A DNA stretch of 64,000 nt from Bacteroidales bacterium UBA3143 (GTDB taxonomy: Bacteria; Bacteroidota; Bacteroidia; Bacteroidales; Dysgonomonadaceae). Position 1 is the stretch's first letter; every line of letters starts with the position of its first letter. The DNA is taken from positions 41,694 through 105,693 of the forward strand of contig DEZB01000025.1 of NCBI GenBank assembly GCA_002364735.1. The letters are read 5' to 3'. Below the pieces are notes generated by a model. It had not been told where the DNA came from. It worked only from the letters and a program-made list of their open reading frames with translations, and ran no database searches. This document shows, in pieces, positions 45,818 to 54,068 of the stretch. A program made the position numbers and the translations under genes.

Positions 45818-46326
45818 AGCTGGATTATCTATACGAAGCGTTGCTATTTGTGGTGTTAATTCTGCTGCAAGTGCTGGTGTTTAATCAAATCAGTGTGTTT
45901 GGCTTCGCAACTCCATTTCTATACATCTACTTCTTGGTGAAACTGCCCATGGGTAGGAATGTTTTTTATGTAATCATCATGGGGTTCTTGATGGGATTCA
46001 TTATTGATGTGTTTCTCAACACCCCAGGCATCAATGCAGCAGCCACAACATTGGTAGCCGCAATGCGTAGGCCACTATTGCGCCTATTTTTTACACGCGA
46101 GGAGTTCGAAAACTTTATTCCCAGTATCTACGTAGCCATGGGTCCCTTTATTCGCTACACAGTAATAATGGTTTTGATTCATCAAATGGTTTTGTTAGGT
46201 TTGGAAACCTTCTCGCTCTTCAATTTAAATATATTATTGTTGCGCTTGGTGTCCTCCGTTGTATTAACCCTCATCCTACTATTCGCATTGGATAGCTTTG
46301 TGTACAAAAAACTTGTAAGTGACTAA
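45814..46326 (+). CDS. mreD: Rod-shape protein MreD
   Basis: 170 aa with five or six membrane segments, the usual hydrophobic partner of MreC. MGFLMGFIIDVFLNTPGINA is the conserved Gly/Asp-containing stretch of the family. It overlaps mreC by 4 nt and the GTG start of mrdA by 8 nt. Confidence 0.87.
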   Translation: MKLDYLYEALLFVVLILLQVLVFNQISVFGFATPFLYIYFLVKLPMGRNVFYVIIMGFLMGFIIDVFLNTPGINAAATTLVAAMRRPLLRLFFTREEFENFIPSIYVAMGPFIRYTVIMVLIHQMVLLGLETFSLFNLNILLLRLVSSVVLTLILLFALDSFVYKKLVSD

Positions 46327-48205
46327 CAAAAAAGATCCATATTCAAAAAGAAGTACCATTATTGGTATCACAGTGGCCATAATTGCTGTGATATACATGG
46401 TGCAGTTGTTCAATTTGCAGATTGTTGACAAGAAGTATAGGGGTTTTGCAGATAGCAATGCCTTCTACAAAAAAACATTGTACCCATCGCGCGGTGCAAT
46501 CTTCGATCGTAACAACAATCTGGTGGTATACAATCAGGCTACCTATGACGTGATGATGATAACAAGAGAGTTGAAAGATTTTGATACGCTTGACTTTTGC
46601 AACACACTGAAGATTGAAAAGGAAACTTTCTTGGAACTTGACTCACTGATGCGTGACAGCCGTAGAAACCCTGGCTATTCTTCGTACACTCCACAACGAT
46701 TTATGTCGAAGCTCAATGTGCGCGAGCATGCCATGTTGCAAGAAAAGCTCTACAAGTTTCCTGGCATCTACATACAGAACCGTACCGAGCGACAATACAA
46801 ATATCCCAACATGGGATTGATACTGGGATACATTGCCGAGGTGGATAAAAATGCAATAGCAGCCGACGATTACTACTCGCGGGGCGATTTTATTGGCAAA
46901 TCGGGCATTGAAGCCTCACACGAAGCCGATTTGCGTGGAGAAAAAGGCGTAGAAGTGCTATTGCGCGATGCGCACGGAAGAATTCAAGGCAAATATGAAG
47001 ACGGTGCGCATGACAAAATGCCCGTATCGGGACAAGATTTGACACTCTCCATCGATATGGAGCTGCAAGCCTATGGCGAATACTTAATGCAAAACAAGAT
47101 TGGCAGCATCATCATGATTGAACCCAAAACAGGAGAGATATTGGCAATGGTGGCAGCTCCAAGCTATGATCCTGCACTACTAACGGGGCGTGACTTTGGC
47201 GAAAACTTTATGAAGCTGGCGCGCGATCCATACAAACCACTCATCAATCGAGCCGTATCGGGATTGTATCCCCCTGGATCTACCTTTAAACCTGCACAAG
47301 GATTGGTGTTCTTGGGCTCAGGTGCCATCACCCCCGACACCAGATATGGCTGCGCTGGCGGGTATCCCCCATTGGGAGGTCGCCCACGTTGTCATGGGCA
47401 TCCATCGCCACTGTCGTTAGATCCAGCAATTGCCACATCGTGCAACTCTTTCTTCTGCTATGGACTAACGGCCATGTTGACCAACCGCACCAAATACAAA
47501 AACATTAATGAAGCCTTCGATAAATGGAAAGATCAAATGGTTTTGTTCGGTTTTGGCAACAAGTTGGGCGTAGATTTGCCGTCGGAGAAACGAGGATTCA
47601 TCCCCAACAGCAAATTCTATAGCAAAGTGCATCAAACCGATAATTGGCGTGCCGCCAACATTATCTCTATTGCCATTGGGCAGGGCGAAATTTTGACCAC
47701 CCCATTGCAAATAGCCAATTTTGCAGCCTTGACCGCCAACCGTGGACATTACTATGTGCCTCATGTGGTGAAAAAACTAAAGGACCAACCGTTGGACAAA
47801 ACATATACCACCCGACATGAATCGGGTATTGCTCGGGAATTCTTCGAAGTGACTGTAAGTGGCATGGCACACGCCGTAACGGGTGGCACGTGTCGAGGTA
47901 TTAACTTAGAACCCGAGATTGAAGTGTGTGGCAAAACTGGAACTTCTGAAAATCCACACGGTGACGACCACTCTTTGTTTATGGGTTTTGCACCAAAGGA
48001 CAATCCGCAAGTGGCCATTGCGGTGATTGTTGAGAACGGACGATTTGGTGCGAGCAATGCTGTGCCAATTGGACGATTGATGATGCAAAAATTCTTCAAA
48101 GACTCCATACCTCCATCCGATCAATGGCTGGAAGACCGCATAGTGAACACAACCATACTGCCAAATATTTATCTTCGAAACAGACAGACGCTCAATGTAC
48201 AATAG
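46319..48205 (+). CDS. mrdA: Penicillin-binding protein 2
   Basis: Transpeptidase of lateral-wall synthesis. An N-terminal membrane anchor (about 13-34) is followed by the dimerisation domain with SRGAIFDRNNNLVVYN (57-72) and the transpeptidase domain. Its three motifs are STFK (321-324), SCN (374-376) and KTGT (539-542). The start is GTG at 46319, overlapping mreD by 8 nt. It overlaps rodA by 11 nt, so expression of the elongation complex is tightly coupled. Confidence 0.96.
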   Translation: MTNKKDPYSKRSTIIGITVAIIAVIYMVQLFNLQIVDKKYRGFADSNAFYKKTLYPSRGAIFDRNNNLVVYNQATYDVMMITRELKDFDTLDFCNTLKIEKETFLELDSLMRDSRRNPGYSSYTPQRFMSKLNVREHAMLQEKLYKFPGIYIQNRTERQYKYPNMGLILGYIAEVDKNAIAADDYYSRGDFIGKSGIEASHEADLRGEKGVEVLLRDAHGRIQGKYEDGAHDKMPVSGQDLTLSIDMELQAYGEYLMQNKIGSIIMIEPKTGEILAMVAAPSYDPALLTGRDFGENFMKLARDPYKPLINRAVSGLYPPGSTFKPAQGLVFLGSGAITPDTRYGCAGGYPPLGGRPRCHGHPSPLSLDPAIATSCNSFFCYGLTAMLTNRTKYKNINEAFDKWKDQMVLFGFGNKLGVDLPSEKRGFIPNSKFYSKVHQTDNWRAANIISIAIGQGEILTTPLQIANFAALTANRGHYYVPHVVKKLKDQPLDKTYTTRHESGIAREFFEVTVSGMAHAVTGGTCRGINLEPEIEVCGKTGTSENPHGDDHSLFMGFAPKDNPQVAIAVIVENGRFGASNAVPIGRLMMQKFFKDSIPPSDQWLEDRIVNTTILPNIYLRNRQTLNVQ

Positions 48206-49649
48206 CATTACCAAAGAAAAAGGGAGAGTAGATTGGCTCACGGTAGCAATGTACTTGCTTTTTATTGTGGCAGGTTGGCTCAACATCTATGCGGCCAGTT
48301 ACGATCTGGAAAACGCTGTGAGTTTATTCGATCTATCGGGTCGTGCAGGCATGCAGCTCATTTGGATGGGCACTTCGTTGGCAATTGCCTTCCTCATAAT
48401 GAAGATAGATGCAGGTTTCTTCGACACGTTTGCCATTTTGTTTTACGCCATAGGCATTGCACTGCTTTTGTTGACGCTGGCCGTTGCGCCCAACATTAAA
48501 GGGTCGCATTCGTGGTTGGTGATGGGGCCTGTGAGGGTACAACCTGCCGAGTTTATGAAATTTATCATTGCCCTTATGCTTGCCAAAGTCATGAGTACGC
48601 ATGGATTTAAGCTCATGGAGACGAAAAACCTGTTGTTGGTGTCGGCCATCATTCTTGTGCCTACGCTCATTGTTATTTTTCAGGCCGAAACGGGCACGGC
48701 GTTGGTGTATCTTAGCTTTGTTATCATGCTTTACCGCGAAGGATTGCCTGGTGGGTTCATTTTCACAGGGCTGGCCATGATTGTTTACTTCGTTTTGGGC
48801 ATCAAGTTCTCGGAAGAAGAGCTGGGTATCTTCTCGCGGGGCGAAGTTTACACGATTGTTGTTATCATTGTCTTCACCGCTGGCATGGTGTGGAGCTACG
48901 TTAAGCGTATGAATGTGCTGCTTTACATTCTGGGCATTCCAGCGGTCATATTTTTGGTGAGTTTCATCGTTTCGCTGTTCGATTGGATTGAGGTGGACTA
49001 TGGCATCAGCGCCATTGTGTCATTGGGATTGATTGTGGTGTACTTACTTTTTCTCTCGTTGCGCTACTGGCGACGCATTTATCTGCTGATGGCTGTTTTT
49101 GCCATCGGGTCGTTTGCATTTCTTGAGTCGGCCGAATATGTTTTCGAAGATGTGCTACAACACCACCAACGTATGCGTATAAAAGTCACATTGGGCATGG
49201 AGGAAGACTTGTTGGGATCGGGTTATCACATTGGGCAATCTAAAATTGCCATCGGTTCGGGCGCTTTCACTGGCAAGGGCTATCTGAACGGCACACAAAC
49301 CAAACTAAAATATGTACCCGAGCAGGACACCGATTTCATTTTCTGCACCATTGGCGAAGAGCAAGGCTTTGTGGGATCGAGCTTGGTGCTAATTCTTTTC
49401 CTCATCTTCATTTGGCGACTCATATTTCTTGCCGAACGGCAAAGAACTACCTTCGGACGTGTCTATGGATATGCCGTCGTCAGCATATTTGTTTTCCATT
49501 TGATAGTTAATATTGGTATGGTGTTAGGACTGACGCCCGTTATCGGCATTCCGCTGCCGTTTTTTAGCTACGGAGGGTCGTCGCTCTGGGGATTTACCAT
49601 ATTGCTGTTTATATTTTTGCGCATTGATAAATCAAGTCAACGAGCTTGA
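48195..49649 (+). CDS. rodA: Peptidoglycan glycosyltransferase RodA
   Basis: SEDS-family polymerase that works with PBP2. The 484-aa protein has about ten or more membrane segments. GSHSWLVMGPVRVQPAEFMK and QAETGTALVYLSFVIMLYRE are the SEDS blocks with the catalytic Asp/Glu region, and PFFSYGGSSLWGF is the C-terminal signature. It has a larger mid-region than E. coli RodA (about 200-310 with extra helices), as is common in Bacteroidetes. It is the last gene of the operon. Confidence 0.95.
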   Translation: MYNSITKEKGRVDWLTVAMYLLFIVAGWLNIYAASYDLENAVSLFDLSGRAGMQLIWMGTSLAIAFLIMKIDAGFFDTFAILFYAIGIALLLLTLAVAPNIKGSHSWLVMGPVRVQPAEFMKFIIALMLAKVMSTHGFKLMETKNLLLVSAIILVPTLIVIFQAETGTALVYLSFVIMLYREGLPGGFIFTGLAMIVYFVLGIKFSEEELGIFSRGEVYTIVVIIVFTAGMVWSYVKRMNVLLYILGIPAVIFLVSFIVSLFDWIEVDYGISAIVSLGLIVVYLLFLSLRYWRRIYLLMAVFAIGSFAFLESAEYVFEDVLQHHQRMRIKVTLGMEEDLLGSGYHIGQSKIAIGSGAFTGKGYLNGTQTKLKYVPEQDTDFIFCTIGEEQGFVGSSLVLILFLIFIWRLIFLAERQRTTFGRVYGYAVVSIFVFHLIVNIGMVLGLTPVIGIPLPFFSYGGSSLWGFTILLFIFLRIDKSSQRA

Positions 49650-49698
49650 GGGGGAAATGAGGTAGGAGTTTTGGGGTATGGGGTGTGAATATTTATCC

Positions 49699-50091
49699 TT
49701 AAGAGAAAAATCCCTTCACTGCATCCAAAGAATCATAAAACCATGTGCAAGGATTATCGTAACAAAACCTACTGCCATGCCACCAGATGAGCGGTATGAG
49801 CACAAGATTGATACTGCCAGCAATTATGTTTAAATTTTTGCGCGTTAGGAAAGAAAATACACCCGTGAAGAGCAGAGAGACAGCACCAACGCCAAAAAGC
49901 CACCACAAGTTGAACTCTGCAGCAAGAGCAAATATCCTTATAGACCAACCTATCAGACCAAACAGCCCTACTAAACCCAAAACAGATGGCCAAATGCGAA
50001 TTGTTTTGTGATACTCTAAGAATGCGTTAATATTGATAGCTGAACAAAAGAAAAGTGCTACAGCTAACCAAAATAAATGATTGTGAAGCAT
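49699..50091 (-). CDS. Small integral membrane protein
   Basis: 130 aa with four hydrophobic segments (about 5-22, 35-55, 62-82, 86-104) and two Cys near the C-terminus (RFCYDNPCTW) that may form a disulfide. I do not recognise the family. It converges on rodA. Base composition is like its neighbours, and the even helix spacing makes it a credible gene. Confidence 0.6.
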   Translation of the reverse strand: MLHNHLFWLAVALFFCSAININAFLEYHKTIRIWPSVLGLVGLFGLIGWSIRIFALAAEFNLWWLFGVGAVSLLFTGVFSFLTRKNLNIIAGSINLVLIPLIWWHGSRFCYDNPCTWFYDSLDAVKGFFS

Positions 50092-50304
50092 AGTGTGCTA
50101 TTTAAAGGTTTTGATGAAAAAGATGAATATTGTGCCAAATAACCGCTTAAAGGAGTGTTATTTAATCGTCCTCGCAAATATATCAAATAAAATTGATAAA
50201 TAAACTATCTATGCAAAAAAAAATATGTAGTTATTGACGAGAAAAAGCAGTGGTTTTGTGACACATTGTAGCGTTTTGTCAAGAAAAAGGGGCAATGTTG
50301 TTTA

Positions 50305-50519
50305 GGAACTATGCTTCGCAACGATGTTTTGTAGTGTTCCGAAATCGGAATAATACTTCGCAATGATGTTTTGCTATGTTCCTAAATAGGAACAATGCTC
50401 TGTAATGATGTTTTGCTATGTTCCTAAATAGGATTAATGCTCCGCAACGTTACGAAGCCGTGTTCCAATATAGGAAGTATGCTTTGCAATGTTGCGAAGA
50501 GTAATTCCGATGCCGAAAG
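50305..50519. repeat. Tandem array with exact 42-bp period, TTCC/GGAA palindromes
   Basis: Five full units start at 50305, 50347, 50389, 50431 and 50473. Each unit boundary carries a palindrome of the type GTTCCTAAATAGGAAC (50336-50351, 50378-50393, 50420-50435, 50462-50477, 50504-50519). The interior contains ATGCTTCGCAA and GATGTTTTGC words. The sequence is unrelated to the array at 29151, yet the period is the same and it also lies just upstream of a DUF6261-like gene. The remaining part of the 50092-50585 gap shows nothing else. Confidence 0.92.
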
Positions 50520-50544
50520 TGTAGTTATTCTTAAAAAGATAACA

Positions 50545-50552
50545 TATATTTG
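50545..50552 (+). promoter_or_regulatory. -7 promoter box of DUF6261-like paralogue 2
   Basis: TATATTTG, identical to the box before paralogue 1, located 25 nt after the last palindrome of the 42-bp array and 34 nt before the ATG. Confidence 0.5.
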
Positions 50553-50585
50553 CAGAGCAATAGTGCTTTTTCTAAAATAATAGCT

Positions 50586-51308
50586 ATGAAAGTCCGCTAC
50601 TACCAATTAAAAATGCTAAACCGCTGGGAAGTCTTCCAACTTCTATACTATTTTTTGGAATTTGCCGAGTCACGCACCGAAGGATTGCCCGAGGCGGTCA
50701 ACAATAAGCTAAAAGAATTGCGTGCGGCATTTGATATTTACGATATTGAGATAGCTCAACAGCGTCAAATACCCATTGAGGAGCTGCAAAAGGCCGAGAT
50801 TGAGCGCGATTTTGCCATTCGTAAAATCTACACACTGGTGCGAGACTATATAGACTATCGTTTCGATGAAAAAAAGATGCAGGCTGCCACTGTTTTGAAA
50901 CGCATTTTCAAAAAATATGGCACGGGAAGTGCTATTTCGCGTATGAGTCAAGACCAACAAACCTCAATGATCGGCAATCTACTGCAAGAATTTGCACGAC
51001 CAGCCTCGGTGGAAAGCATTGCCACACTAAATTTGACTGATGCCGTAACGGCACTGACTGCTCACAACGATGTTTTTGAGCACGAACAACGTGTGCGCTA
51101 CACTGCGCAAGCGCATTACGTCACGGGCGTGGCAAAAAAAGCAAGGGTGAATGCTCAAAATGAGTTGTTGGCTTATGCCGGTGTGGTGAATGCATATGCC
51201 CTTGTGGAAGGAGAAGGAATGTTTGTGGAATTGAAACAAGCATTGAATCAATTGGTGAAGAGGTATGTGGCGCAGGCAAGGCAGAGGAAGAGGAAAGAGG
51301 AGGGGTGA
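50586..51308 (+). CDS. DUF6261-like protein, paralogue 2
   Basis: 240 aa from the ATG at 50586; an in-frame TTG at 50550 is inside the -7 box and so unlikely. It is paralogous to the gene at 28325-29059 along its whole length, with the same helical, charged character and a basic C-terminal tail (RQRKRKEEG). The conserved core includes LKELRAAFDIYDIE, RDFAIRKIY, FKKYGTGSAISR and NLTDAVTALTAHNDVFE. No enzymatic motif is apparent. Its 3' end runs directly into G-rich heptamer repeats. Confidence 0.75.
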   Translation: MKVRYYQLKMLNRWEVFQLLYYFLEFAESRTEGLPEAVNNKLKELRAAFDIYDIEIAQQRQIPIEELQKAEIERDFAIRKIYTLVRDYIDYRFDEKKMQAATVLKRIFKKYGTGSAISRMSQDQQTSMIGNLLQEFARPASVESIATLNLTDAVTALTAHNDVFEHEQRVRYTAQAHYVTGVAKKARVNAQNELLAYAGVVNAYALVEGEGMFVELKQALNQLVKRYVAQARQRKRKEEG

Positions 51309-51392
51309 GGTGTGGGGTATGGGTTATGGGGTGTGGGTTATGAGGTGTGGGTTATGTTTGGGTTATGGGGTTTGAGGTTTGAGGTTTGGGGG
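51309..51392 (+). repeat. G-rich heptamer tract with quadruplex potential
   Basis: Degenerate repeats of GGGTTAT and GGGGTGT. Runs such as GGGG-TAT-GGG-TTAT-GGGG-TGT-GGG fulfil the four-tract G-quadruplex rule. It begins at the stop codon of the DUF6261-like gene and leads into the MITE-like core. A second such tract is at 51527-51598. Confidence 0.75.
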
Positions 51393-51397
51393 ATATT

Positions 51398-51516
51398 GCT
51401 CGCGCGGTTTTGTAAACCGTGTGTCGCGTTAGCGAACTTGTTTTTAATAGTTCATTTTGCTTCGCAACACACCGACGGTTACTGAGCCTGTCGAAGTATT
51501 GCAAATCGGCGCGAGC
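51398..51516 (+). mobile_element. MITE-like element, copy 1 (119 bp)
   Basis: Begins GCTCGCGC and ends GCGCGAGC (8-bp terminal inverted repeats). Inside are a hairpin CGGTTT/AAACCG, a CGCGTTAGCG stem and the widespread word ACTGAGCCTGTCGAAGT. About six differences from copy 2 at 52787-52904. No transposase is encoded, so it would be non-autonomous or a hairpin repeat rather than an insertion sequence. Confidence 0.7.
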
Positions 51517-51603
51517 GAATTTGTGTTATGGGGTTTGGGGTCTGGGATATGGGTTATGGGTTATGGGTTATGGGATATGGGTTTTGAGGTGTGGGGTTGG
51601 TTA

Positions 51604-51694
51604 ACATACCTCATACCACACACCTCATACCTCATACCTCATACCTCATACCTCATACCTCACACCTCACACCACACACCTCACACCTTACTTC
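51604..51694 (+). repeat. C-rich heptamer tract (CCTCATA/CCTCACA)
   Basis: Near-perfect repeats of the 7-mer CCTCATA shifting to CCTCACA. It ends at the stop codon of the Gfo/Idh gene on the minus strand. Together with the G-rich tract at 51527-51598 it forms a loose inverted arrangement. Confidence 0.8.
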
Positions 51695-52669
51695 TCACAC
51701 CCCCAATATCTGCCCCATCACCCAATTAGTTCTTGCACCCGAAACAGCATCGCTCACTACCGCCCCACCCTTTCCATTGAGGTGATTGACGATACTCTCG
51801 ATTAAGTAGTATTGAATGTTTTCGGGATTTTCCTCCATATAGGCCACCACGCCTTCGGAAGTCTCCAACTCTATGTTGTCGAAACTGAATGTGGAGAACG
51901 AAAGTGTGCCTTTTGTGCCTACCACTTCTATTCTATCGACATTGATGCCCGATGGGGCAACAAAACTCCAGCTACCGCTACCAGCAATGTCCGACTCAAA
52001 CTGAAATGTGGCCGAAACGGTGTCTTCCACATCGTACAATCTGGCTATGTTGGCCGAATAACCCGTAGCATGATTGATAGGACCAAACAAAAAGTCCAAC
52101 AAATCTAATTGATGCGATGCCAGATCGAAAAAATATCCAGCACCAGCAATCTCCTTCTTGACGCGCCATGGCAATGCGTTGCGGTTGTAATCGGTTTGGT
52201 AGGGCGGAATGGCAAATCGTATCTGTACGGTAGAGATATCGCCCAACATTCCATCGTCAATCAACTGTTTCACCCTAAGAAAATAGGGCAGTGAACGACG
52301 GTAGTAGGCCACGAAACAAGGAACGCCCGTTTCCTTTGAAACCGCAATCATTTGTTGGCACTCCTCGTAGGTAGTTGCCATTGGTTTTTCTACATACACA
52401 GGCTTGCCAGCACGCATTGCCGCAATGGCGTATTGGGCATGCGTATCGGGAGGCGTTGCCACATAAACGGCCGTCACTTCAGGATCGTTTATCAACTCAT
52501 CAGCATCCGAATACCACTTGCCAATGCCGTGTCTTTGTGCATAATCCTTTGCCTTATCGGCATTGCGACGCATTACAGCCACTACTTTCGAACCATCTAC
52601 CTTACCGAAGGCAGGTCCACTTTTCTTTTCGGTTACACTACCGCAACCAATGAATCCCCATTGTATCAT
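51695..52669 (-). CDS. Gfo/Idh/MocA-family oxidoreductase, cytoplasmic
   Basis: NAD(P)-dependent sugar or inositol dehydrogenase of 324 aa without a signal peptide. The Rossmann motif GFIGCGSVTE is at residues 5-14, the cofactor-side EKPMA near 95, and GYFFDLASHQLDLLDFLFG holds the catalytic Asp and His. It shares the fold of the three Tat-exported paralogues downstream but not their N-terminus or length. It is flanked on both sides by MITE-like elements and heptamer tracts. Substrate unknown. Confidence 0.85.
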   Translation of the reverse strand: MIQWGFIGCGSVTEKKSGPAFGKVDGSKVVAVMRRNADKAKDYAQRHGIGKWYSDADELINDPEVTAVYVATPPDTHAQYAIAAMRAGKPVYVEKPMATTYEECQQMIAVSKETGVPCFVAYYRRSLPYFLRVKQLIDDGMLGDISTVQIRFAIPPYQTDYNRNALPWRVKKEIAGAGYFFDLASHQLDLLDFLFGPINHATGYSANIARLYDVEDTVSATFQFESDIAGSGSWSFVAPSGINVDRIEVVGTKGTLSFSTFSFDNIELETSEGVVAYMEENPENIQYYLIESIVNHLNGKGGAVVSDAVSGARTNWVMGQILGV

Positions 52670-52689
52670 AGTTTTGTTATTTTAAAATT

Positions 52690-52780
52690 TGTTGTGGGTT
52701 ATGGGTTGTGTGGTATGAGATGTGGGTTATGGGGTTTGGGTTATGGGGTTTGGGTTATGGGTTGTGTGTTATGTGGTATG
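52690..52780 (+). repeat. G-rich heptamer tract, second location
   Basis: GGGTTATG, GGGTTGTG and GGGTTTG words leading into MITE-like copy 2. Same word family as at 51309. Quadruplex motifs are again present. Confidence 0.7.
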
Positions 52781-52786
52781 GGAATC

Positions 52787-52904
52787 GCTCGCGCGGTTTT
52801 ATAAACCGTATGTCGCGTTAGCGAACCTGTTTTCAATAATTCATTTTGCTTGCAACACACCGACGGTTACTGAGCCTGTCGAAGTATTGCAAATCGGCGC
52901 GAGC
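52787..52904 (+). mobile_element. MITE-like element, copy 2 (118 bp)
   Basis: Same orientation as copy 1 and about 95 percent identical by eye (five substitutions and one deleted base). GCTCGCGC and GCGCGAGC are at the ends and the CGGTTT/AAACCG hairpin is kept. Lies upstream of the Gfo/Idh gene and downstream of the isomerase gene. Confidence 0.7.
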
Positions 52905-53050
52905 GTGGCATACCACATACCTCTTACCTCATACTTCATACCTCACACCTCACACCTCACACCTCATACCTCATACCTCACACCTCACACCTCACACCTC
53001 ACACCTCATACTTCACACCTCACACCTCATACCTCTTACCTCATACCTCA
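52905..53050 (+). repeat. C-rich heptamer tract (CCTCATA/CCTCACA), second location
   Basis: About twenty heptamers, CCTCACA and CCTCATA mixed, ending at the stop codon of the isomerase gene. With 52670-52904 it fills the 382-base gap between the two genes. Confidence 0.8.
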
Positions 53051-53051
53051 T

Positions 53052-53996
53052 TCACGCTTCCTTCCACTGCTTCCTCAACAGCTCCACTGCGGCAGGAACC
53101 ACCACTTCTCGATCTCCCTGACAGCCACATTCGAAGCTTACGTAATTGTTATATCCTATTTGCTTCAATCCCTTGAAACCATCCACATAATTATCTGCTG
53201 CTCCATCCTCACCTGGCATGCTGCGACGCTTTCGGCTTGCAGTATGTACATGTTGCAGGTAATCGCCTGCCGAAACAAACGCTCCCCTATCTGAAGCTTC
53301 CTCCCAAGTCATGTGCCAGAAGTCGCCCATACAGGTAACGCCCGCATTGTTAATGTCGCGACATATAGAAGCAGCATCTCCCACTTGGCGCAAATAGAAT
53401 GCCTCTTTGCGATTGAGGGGTTCGAATATTACGGTAGTGCCATGTTCTTTTGCAAAAGTCCCCAACTTATCTATTTCCTCACAAAGGAAGTCGCGCGTTT
53501 CCATCGTGTGTGCCATCACGGGCACTTGTCGATTGAATGCGGGCACAAAGATTACCCCCGTCGAACCCAATTGACCAGCTGCTACAATGATTTCGCTTAT
53601 TGTATCGTGAAACTTCTTGCGCACATCGGCATCAGTTGAAAGCGGAAAGCCCTCGAAACCTGCGCACACAGCACTCACTTGTATGTTTCGTCCATTTAGT
53701 TCTTGTTTTATCTCATCCACACGTCCAGTAATGCCACGACCCGATGGCTCGAAGCCCACCACGCCATGTTTTTCCATAAAGTCGAACTTCTCGCGCAGCG
53801 TTTTGCCTGGGGCAATGCCTTCTTGGAAAGATAATTTGAGTTCTGGCGATGCAACCCGTGATGAATTGTTTGAAGCTAATTGACTTTCGTGAAACTCCCT
53901 TGCTGCATTGCCCGCAAAAGCTGTTTTCCCAGCAGTGACGAGGGCTGCACCTACGAGAGATGTTTTAAGAAATCGTCTTCTGTTAAGGTTGTTCAT
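53052..53996 (-). CDS. Tat-exported sugar phosphate isomerase/epimerase-fold protein
   Basis: 314 aa with a Tat signal (NRRRFLKTSLVGAALVTAG) followed by an AP-endonuclease-2-type TIM barrel. Likely metal ligands are Glu in VIFEPLNRKEAF, His in GDFWHM, and Glu in VSFECGC. The family contains xylose isomerase-like epimerases and inosose-type isomerases. Its place beside three Tat-exported Gfo/Idh proteins suggests processing of an oxidised sugar in the periplasm. Exact reaction unknown. Confidence 0.82.
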   Translation of the reverse strand: MNNLNRRRFLKTSLVGAALVTAGKTAFAGNAAREFHESQLASNNSSRVASPELKLSFQEGIAPGKTLREKFDFMEKHGVVGFEPSGRGITGRVDEIKQELNGRNIQVSAVCAGFEGFPLSTDADVRKKFHDTISEIIVAAGQLGSTGVIFVPAFNRQVPVMAHTMETRDFLCEEIDKLGTFAKEHGTTVIFEPLNRKEAFYLRQVGDAASICRDINNAGVTCMGDFWHMTWEEASDRGAFVSAGDYLQHVHTASRKRRSMPGEDGAADNYVDGFKGLKQIGYNNYVSFECGCQGDREVVVPAAVELLRKQWKEA

Positions 53997-54025
53997 AGTT
54001 GTTTAATTTAAAATCCGTAAACAAA

Positions 54026-54049
54026 AGAGACAGGGCATGCCCTGTCTCT
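54026..54049. repeat. 24-bp perfect palindrome, second member of a family
   Basis: AGAGACAGGGCA and its reverse complement TGCCCTGTCTCT. It matches the palindrome at 13598 except that the inner ATT/AAT pair is GGG/CCC here, a compensated change. Lies between two minus-strand genes. Confidence 0.8.
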
Positions 54050-54068
54050 AATACAATACTATATTTTA

